DNA of 17,197 nt from Chloroflexota bacterium (GTDB lineage Bacteria; Chloroflexota; Anaerolineae; CG2-30-64-16), in contig JAKPQT010000201.1 of the NCBI GenBank assembly GCA_029555885.1, forward strand, positions 1-17,197, in the 5' to 3' direction. The notes beneath the pieces are model-generated. The model saw only the letters and a program-made list of their open reading frames with translations. It was not told the DNA's origin and made no database searches. Shown here piece by piece: positions 12,962-17,197 of the stretch (positions are counted from its first letter, which is position 1; each line of letters begins with the position of its first letter). The translations under genes were made by a program, and so were the position numbers.

Positions 12962-15340
12962 ATGCGTTTGCGCGTCGAAATCCACGGTGCAGTGCAGGGG
13001 GTTGGCTTCCGGCCCTTCGTCTACCGGCTTGCAACGGAGCTGGGGCTGGCCGGTTGGGTCATCAACGACACACGGGGCGTGTTCATTGAGGTCGAGGGCG
13101 CGGCCCCGATGCTCGAAACGTTTCTGGCGCGGCTGCCGCATGAGGTGCCCCCACGCGCAATCGTACAGACCCTGGGCCACGCGTGGCTGGTGCCCGCGGG
13201 CTACACCCGGTTCGAGATTCGCCACAGTGACCAGGGCGGCGCCAAGACCGCGCTTGTGCTGCCCGATGTGGCTGCCTGCCCGGAGTGCCTCGCAGAGGTG
13301 GTCGACCCGGCCAACCGCCGCTATCGCTACCCGTTTACGAACTGCACCAACTGTGGCCCCCGCTTCAGCATCATCGAGGCGCTGCCCTACGACCGGCCCA
13401 ACACGACGATGCGCCGCTTCACGTTGTGCCCTGCGTGTCGGGCGGAGTACGATGACCCTGCCAACCGCCGGTTTCACGCGCAGCCCAATGCGTGCCCCAT
13501 CTGTGGGCCGCAACTGGCGTGGATCGAGCGTGCGGAGGGCAGTGATCCTTCGACTGGCGTCGTCTCGTCGGGTACGTTGAGCCGTCCACCCGCCCAGGAC
13601 GGTGCGTATCGCACGACCGCACGCGGGGATGCCGCGCTGCGCCGCGCGGCAGAGGCGTTGGCCGCGGGGCAGATTGTCGCGGTCAAGGGGCTGGGCGGCT
13701 TTCATCTGATGGCCGACGCGCGGGATGCTCGTGCCACGGGCCGGCTGCGTGAACTGAAGCGCCGGGGCGACAAACCGTTCGCAGTCATGGCTCCCACCCT
13801 CGCCTGGGTGCGAGAGCATTGCGAGACGCCGTCCGCCGCCGAGACGCTGCTGACGTGCGCTGAAGCGCCCATCGTCCTGCTGCGCAAGGTCGGTACCGCG
13901 GGGGTGGCCGAGGCCGTCGCGCCGGGCAACCCGTCGCTGGGCGTCATGCTGCCGTACACGCCGCTGCACCGCCTACTGCTGGACGAGGTGGGTTTCCCGG
14001 TCGTGGCGACGAGCGGCAACCTGGCGGACGAGCCCATCTGCACCGATGAGGCGGAGGCACTGGACCGGCTGGGCGGCATCGCAGATGGCTTCCTGGTCCA
14101 CGACCGGCCGATCACCCGGCACGTAGATGACAGTGTGGCATGGATCGTGGGGGGCACGCCGCGGCTGCTGCGCCGCGCGCGGGGCTATGCGCCGCTGCCT
14201 GTGCTGCTGCCCGCGCCTGCGCCGGCCATCCTGGCTGTCGGTGCGCACCTGAAGAACACGGTCGCGCTGAGCGTGGGCCGGCAGACGTTCATCAGCCAGC
14301 ACATCGGTGATCTCGAGACACCGGAGGCGCTGGCGGCGTTCGAGCGGGTCATCGCGGACTTCCTGCGGTTGTACGAGGTCGCGCCGGTCGCGATCGCACA
14401 TGACATGCACCCGGATTACCAGTCGACGCGCTGGGCGCGCGAGGCTGCGGCGGCATCGGATACGAGCTGGCGTGATGTGGCGCGCATTGCCGTCCAGCAC
14501 CACCACGCGCACCTGGCCGCCTGCCTGGCCGAGAACCATGTCGCGGGCCGTGCGTTGGGTGTGACATGGGATGGCACCGGGTATGGTCCCGACGGCACGA
14601 TCTGGGGCGGGGAGTTCCTGCTAGGTGATGCGGCGGGCTATACGCGCGTCGCGAACCTCCGCCCGTTCCGGCTGCCGGGGGGTGATGCCGCGGTGTATGA
14701 GCCGCGACGGGTCGCGCTCGCGCTGCTGTACGAGTTGTACGGCGACGCGGCCTTCGAGATGGACCTGGCGCCAGTCCGCGCATTCAGTGCGGGCGAGCGC
14801 CGCGTGTTCCGGCAGATGCTCGTGCGCGGGGTCAACGCACCGCTGACCACCAGCATGGGGCGCTTGTTCGACGGTGTTGCTGCACTCGTGGGCTTGCGCC
14901 AACAGGTGTCGTTCGAAGGGCAGGCCGCGATGGCGCTGGAGTTCGCCGCGGACTCGGACGAAGCGGCCGCGTATCCGTTGGCCCTCGTCACCGGCATAGG
15001 TGACGCTCGGCTGCTGGATTGGGGGCCGGCTGTGGAGGCGCTGCTGGCGGACGTGGCTGCAGGCGAGCCGGTGGGCCGCATGTCTGCACGGTTCCACAAC
15101 GGGCTGGTCGCCGCAATCGTGGACGTGGTGCGTGCGACCGGGGAGCGGCGGGTTGCGCTGACGGGGGGTTGTTTCCAGAACCGGCTGCTGACCGAACGCG
15201 CATCCGCCGTGCTGGCGGATGCGGGCTGCGAGGTGCTGCTGCACCGGCAGACGCCGCCGAATGACGGCTGCATCAGCCTCGGGCAGCTCGCGGTCGCTGC
15301 CGCCAGATTGGATTTAGCTGCAGAAAGCGCAGAGGCGTAG
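12962..15340 (+). CDS. hypF: Carbamoyltransferase HypF
   Basis: HypF turns carbamoyl phosphate into the carbamoyl group that HypE receives and that becomes the cyanide ligands. The 792-residue protein has all domains: acylphosphatase (1-90, GAVQGVGFRPFVYRLA); two zinc fingers (C106/C109/C128/C131 and C156/C159/C178/C181, both Cx2Cx18Cx2C); a YrdC-like domain (about 222-410, VKGLGGFHLMADARD, KRRGDKPFAVM, TSGNLADEP); and a Kae1-like domain (about 420-792, with HDMHPDYQSTRWA, VQHHHAHLAA, DGTGYGPDGTIWGGE and TGGCFQNRLL). It is a little longer than usual because of a low-complexity stretch at 189-222. The start is uncertain: homology begins at ATG 12962, which lacks a ribosome-binding site, while in-frame TTG 12908 has AGAGGA ten bases upstream and would add 18 residues. 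Confidence 0.95.
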   Translation: MRLRVEIHGAVQGVGFRPFVYRLATELGLAGWVINDTRGVFIEVEGAAPMLETFLARLPHEVPPRAIVQTLGHAWLVPAGYTRFEIRHSDQGGAKTALVLPDVAACPECLAEVVDPANRRYRYPFTNCTNCGPRFSIIEALPYDRPNTTMRRFTLCPACRAEYDDPANRRFHAQPNACPICGPQLAWIERAEGSDPSTGVVSSGTLSRPPAQDGAYRTTARGDAALRRAAEALAAGQIVAVKGLGGFHLMADARDARATGRLRELKRRGDKPFAVMAPTLAWVREHCETPSAAETLLTCAEAPIVLLRKVGTAGVAEAVAPGNPSLGVMLPYTPLHRLLLDEVGFPVVATSGNLADEPICTDEAEALDRLGGIADGFLVHDRPITRHVDDSVAWIVGGTPRLLRRARGYAPLPVLLPAPAPAILAVGAHLKNTVALSVGRQTFISQHIGDLETPEALAAFERVIADFLRLYEVAPVAIAHDMHPDYQSTRWAREAAAASDTSWRDVARIAVQHHHAHLAACLAENHVAGRALGVTWDGTGYGPDGTIWGGEFLLGDAAGYTRVANLRPFRLPGGDAAVYEPRRVALALLYELYGDAAFEMDLAPVRAFSAGERRVFRQMLVRGVNAPLTTSMGRLFDGVAALVGLRQQVSFEGQAAMALEFAADSDEAAAYPLALVTGIGDARLLDWGPAVEALLADVAAGEPVGRMSARFHNGLVAAIVDVVRATGERRVALTGGCFQNRLLTERASAVLADAGCEVLLHRQTPPNDGCISLGQLAVAAARLDLAAESAEA

Positions 15341-15352
15341 CAAGCCTCTGCG
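15328..15352 (+). repeat. Hairpin straddling the hypF stop codon
   Basis: CGCAGAGGC (15328-15336) and GCCTCTGCG (15344-15352) form a perfect 9-bp stem around GTAGCAA; the hypF TAG (15338-15340) lies in the loop. The 50-base hypF-hypC gap is the only junction in the operon besides hypB-hypF without an overlap. The hairpin could affect mRNA decay or termination at hypF, or be a remnant of a CGCAGAGG-type dispersed repeat. Confidence 0.55.
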
Positions 15353-15390
15353 TTCGCTGGACTCTGCGGCTCAACTTATGGAGTGGGAAT

Positions 15391-15633
15391 ATGTGCCTGG
15401 GAGTGCCCGGGAAGATACTTGAGATAACCCCTGGTCTGCCGGGGATGCCGATGGGCCGTGTGAGCTTCGGCGGGGTCGCCAAGGAGGTCTGTCTTGCCTA
15501 TGTGCCGGAGGCCGCAGTCGGTGATTACGTGATCGTGCATGCGGGATTTGCGTTGAACACCCTCGACGCGGAGGAGGCGCAGGAAGTCTTCGAACTGCTG
15601 CGGCAGATGGGCGAGCTGGACGAGGCTGTCTGA
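15391..15633 (+). CDS. hypC: Hydrogenase maturation chaperone HypC
   Basis: The 80-residue protein starts [12 protein letters not shown]. The Cys right after the initiator Met is the residue that binds the iron with HypD and later contacts the hydrogenase large subunit, so the N-terminus is fixed by function. The family's [34 protein letters not shown] beta-barrel follows, and then a helix rich in Glu ([15 protein letters not shown]). GGAG lies seven bases before the ATG. It carries the Fe(CN)2CO unit from HypD to the apo-hydrogenase. Its TGA overlaps the hypD ATG by one base (TGATG). Confidence 0.96.
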   Translation: MCLGVPGKILEITPGLPGMPMGRVSFGGVAKEVCLAYVPEAAVGDYVIVHAGFALNTLDAEEAQEVFELLRQMGELDEAV

Positions 15634-16742
15634 TGCGCTACATGGATGAGTACCGCCGCGAGACAGATGCACGCAAGTTCGTGCAGGCGATTCGCCGCGC
15701 GACGATGCGCCCCTGGACGATCATGGAGATTTGCGGCGGGCAGACGCACACGCTGATCCGGTCCGGCATCGACCAGTTGCTGCCCGACGCGCTGACGCTT
15801 GTCCACGGGCCAGGCTGCCCGGTCTGCGTCACCCCACTGGAGCTCATTGACCGTGCCATCGCTATCGCGCGGCGGCCCGAGGTCATCTTCACGTCGTTCG
15901 GGGACATGCTGCGCGTGCCCGGCTCCACGACCGACCTGCTCAGCGTCAAGGCGCAGGGCGGCGACGTGCGCATGGTCTACTCGCCGCTCGACGCACTCAT
16001 GCTCGCGCAGAAGCACCCCGACCGGCAGGTTGTCTTTTTCGCGGTCGGCTTCGAGACTACCGCGCCCGGCAACGCGATGGCCGTCTGGCAGGCGCGGCAA
16101 CTGGGGCTGGCGAACTTCTCGATTCTCTGCTCGCACGTACTCGTGCCGCCTGCGATGGAGGCGATTCTGGGCGCTGGGGCTGCCGAAGGCGGGTCCGGAA
16201 ACCGGGTGCAGGGCTTCCTCGCGGCGGGCCACGTTTGCACGGTCATGGGCTATCGCGAGTATGAGCCGATTGCCGCACGCTACTGCGTGCCGATCGTTGT
16301 GACCGGTTTCGAGCCGCTGGACCTGCTGCAGGGCATCTACATGACGGTGCAGGCGCTGGAGGCGGGCCGCTGCGACGTGCAGAACCAGTATGCCCGCGCG
16401 GTCACTCGTGACGGCAACCGTGCCGCGCAGGAACTCATCGGCAAGGTCTTCGAGGTCACGGACCGCCAATGGCGCGGCATCGGGCTGATTCCCGCCAGCG
16501 GTTACCGGCTTCGCGCGGAACTGGCTGACTTCGATGCAGAGCGCCGGTTCGGGGTTGCAGACATCACCGCGCCGGAGTCTACGGTCTGCATTGCGGGCGA
16601 GATTCTGAAGGGCCATCGCAAGCCTCACGACTGCCCGGCATTCGGCACGCTCTGTACGCCCGAACACCCGCTCGGCGCGCCCATGGTGTCCAGCGAAGGG
16701 GCCTGCGCCGCCTACTATACTTATAGGTCTGCCCAGCCGTGA
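15633..16742 (+). CDS. hypD: Hydrogenase Fe(CN)2CO assembly protein HypD
   Basis: The 369-residue protein contains every HypD signature: EICGGQTH with C34 (32-39), GPGCPVC with C62 and C65 (59-65), [11 protein letters not shown] (87-97), VGFETTAPG (138-146), GHVCTVMG (199-206) and the C-terminal 4Fe-4S ligands C319-x14-C334-x6-C341-x16-C358 in the classical spacing. HypD is the scaffold on which, with HypC, the iron receives two cyanides and one CO. The start at ATG 15633 gives MRYMDEYR, the usual opening, and overlaps hypC by one base; the 3' end overlaps hypE by four bases. Tight coupling with hypC fits the HypCD complex. Confidence 0.97.
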   Translation: MRYMDEYRRETDARKFVQAIRRATMRPWTIMEICGGQTHTLIRSGIDQLLPDALTLVHGPGCPVCVTPLELIDRAIAIARRPEVIFTSFGDMLRVPGSTTDLLSVKAQGGDVRMVYSPLDALMLAQKHPDRQVVFFAVGFETTAPGNAMAVWQARQLGLANFSILCSHVLVPPAMEAILGAGAAEGGSGNRVQGFLAAGHVCTVMGYREYEPIAARYCVPIVVTGFEPLDLLQGIYMTVQALEAGRCDVQNQYARAVTRDGNRAAQELIGKVFEVTDRQWRGIGLIPASGYRLRAELADFDAERRFGVADITAPESTVCIAGEILKGHRKPHDCPAFGTLCTPEHPLGAPMVSSEGACAAYYTYRSAQP

Positions 16743-17197
16743 ATCTTCAATTTTCAATCTTCAATCTGCAATGTCCCATCCCGATCAGTGAGTACCCCAC
16801 CGTCACCCTGGCGCACGGGGGCGGCGGTCGCCTCATGCAGATGCTGATCGAGCGCATGTTCGTGCCCGCGTTCGGCCACGGAGGGCAGGCCGCGCTGCAC
16901 GATGGGGCGGTGGTGGACCTCACCCCCCCGGCCCCCTCTCTTGACGCTGCGGCCTCAGGAGAGGGGGGCAGGGGGGTGAGGTTGGCCTTCACCACCGATT
17001 CCTTCGTGGTCAGCCCGCGGTTCTTTCCTGGCGGCGACATCGGGTCACTCGCCGTACATGGGACCGTGAACGACCTCGCGATGTGCGGAGCGCAGCCGGC
17101 TGCGCTCTCCGTCGGGTTCATCCTCGAGGAGGGGCTGCCGATGGACGAGCTATGGCGCATCGTCACTGCGCTGGCGGCCGCAGCGCAGGCCGTGGGT
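16739..17197 (+). CDS. hypE: Carbamoyl dehydratase HypE (5' part, truncated by window end)
   Basis: HypE takes the carbamoyl group from HypF onto its C-terminal Cys (outside the window) and dehydrates it with ATP to thiocyanate. The 153 codons present show the PurM-like N-terminal domain: [52 protein letters not shown] and [11 protein letters not shown]. The start is judged to be GTG 16739, which overlaps the hypD stop as GTGA; no ATG lies in frame before the conserved region. Two oddities are seen. The N-terminal residues [11 protein letters not shown] are encoded by a seven-base tandem repeat, and a roughly 20-residue Pro/Gly-rich insert (from LTPPAPSL on) between VVD and the conserved RLAFTTDS strand is encoded by a G/C palindrome. 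Confidence 0.93.
   Translation, partial: MNLQFSIFNLQCPIPISEYPTVTLAHGGGGRLMQMLIERMFVPAFGHGGQAALHDGAVVDLTPPAPSLDAAASGEGGRGVRLAFTTDSFVVSPRFFPGGDIGSLAVHGTVNDLAMCGAQPAALSVGFILEEGLPMDELWRIVTALAAAAQAVG
16741..16775 (+). repeat. Heptanucleotide tandem tract at the hypD/hypE junction
   Basis: Five consecutive seven-base units are seen: GAATCTT, CAATTTT, CAATCTT, CAATCTG, CAATGTC. The tract starts inside the hypD stop codon and is translated as the N-terminus of HypE if the GTG at 16739 is used. Allowing C/T changes, the unit matches the tracts at 12867-12954; a two-unit trace (TTTGAAGATTGAAG on the plus strand) also occurs near 9748-9761. Confidence 0.75.
16918..16981 (+). repeat. G/C-rich palindrome inserted in frame within hypE
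   Basis: Bases 16918-16940 (opening CCTCACCCCCCCGG) and 16959-16981 (closing GGGGGGTGAGG) pair at 21 of 23 positions around an 18-base loop. The wording matches a CCTCACCCCC...CCCCTCTC...GGGGGTGAGG palindrome that I know as dispersed in many bacterial genomes. The reading frame of hypE runs straight through it. Confidence 0.75.

Noticed and set aside
15525..16757. Minus-strand open frame of 410 codons opposite hypD
   Set aside because: Antisense shadow of hypD, which has every expected cysteine motif on the plus strand.

Overview
The window is GC-rich bacterial chromosomal DNA with short intergenic gaps. The most likely source is a member of the Chloroflexota (Anaerolineae-like). This rests on the mix of gene families, on a secreted protein ending in FLPMVRR (a tail of the Y/F-LP-hydrophobic-hydrophobic-R type that I associate with exported Chloroflexota proteins), and on the many dispersed palindromic repeats. 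It is an inference from content, not a phylogenetic placement. I see no rRNA, tRNA, CRISPR array, transposase or phage gene.

Left part (1-4670): the last 39 codons of an alkaline-phosphatase/phosphodiesterase-superfamily protein; a convergent minus-strand pair made of a P1-family (DmpA/BapA-type) N-terminal-nucleophile peptidase and, overlapping it by one base, a small four-helix membrane protein; then on the plus strand an MFS transporter and a GH29 alpha-L-fucosidase-type glycoside hydrolase. Each junction here carries a palindromic repeat or hairpin.

Middle part (4671-11643): a minus-strand lipoprotein of the Cthe_2159 carbohydrate-binding beta-helix family, divergent from a secreted carbohydrate-binding-like protein; two minus-strand genes, each with its own good promoter, for a phytanoyl-CoA-dioxygenase-type Fe(II)/2-oxoglutarate enzyme and a DUF1080 (3-keto-disaccharide hydrolase/LamG-like) protein; a gene-free repeat-rich stretch of about 475 bp; and a plus-strand pair encoding a membrane fatty-acid-desaturase-type di-iron enzyme and a single-domain cupin behind a near-consensus promoter. 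Together with the fucosidase, much of this part looks suited to handling plant or algal polysaccharides and their breakdown products.

Right part (11811-17197): a complete-looking [NiFe]-hydrogenase maturation operon in the order hypA-hypB-hypF-hypC-hypD-hypE, with hypE cut by the window end. It has a clear promoter, mostly overlapping genes and non-ATG starts (TTG for hypA and hypB, GTG for hypE). HypA and HypB deliver nickel; HypF and HypE make the cyanide ligands; HypC and HypD assemble the Fe(CN)2CO unit. No hydrogenase structural gene is in the window.

I did not find a convincing new multi-gene system. The most unusual signal is the density of unrelated repeats and their intrusion into coding DNA. 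Seven-base tandem tracts sit at the hypB/hypF and hypD/hypE junctions and encode the ends of proteins. A long G/C-rich palindrome sits in frame inside hypE. Very long perfect hairpins lie between MFS and fucosidase and between the dioxygenase and DUF1080 genes.
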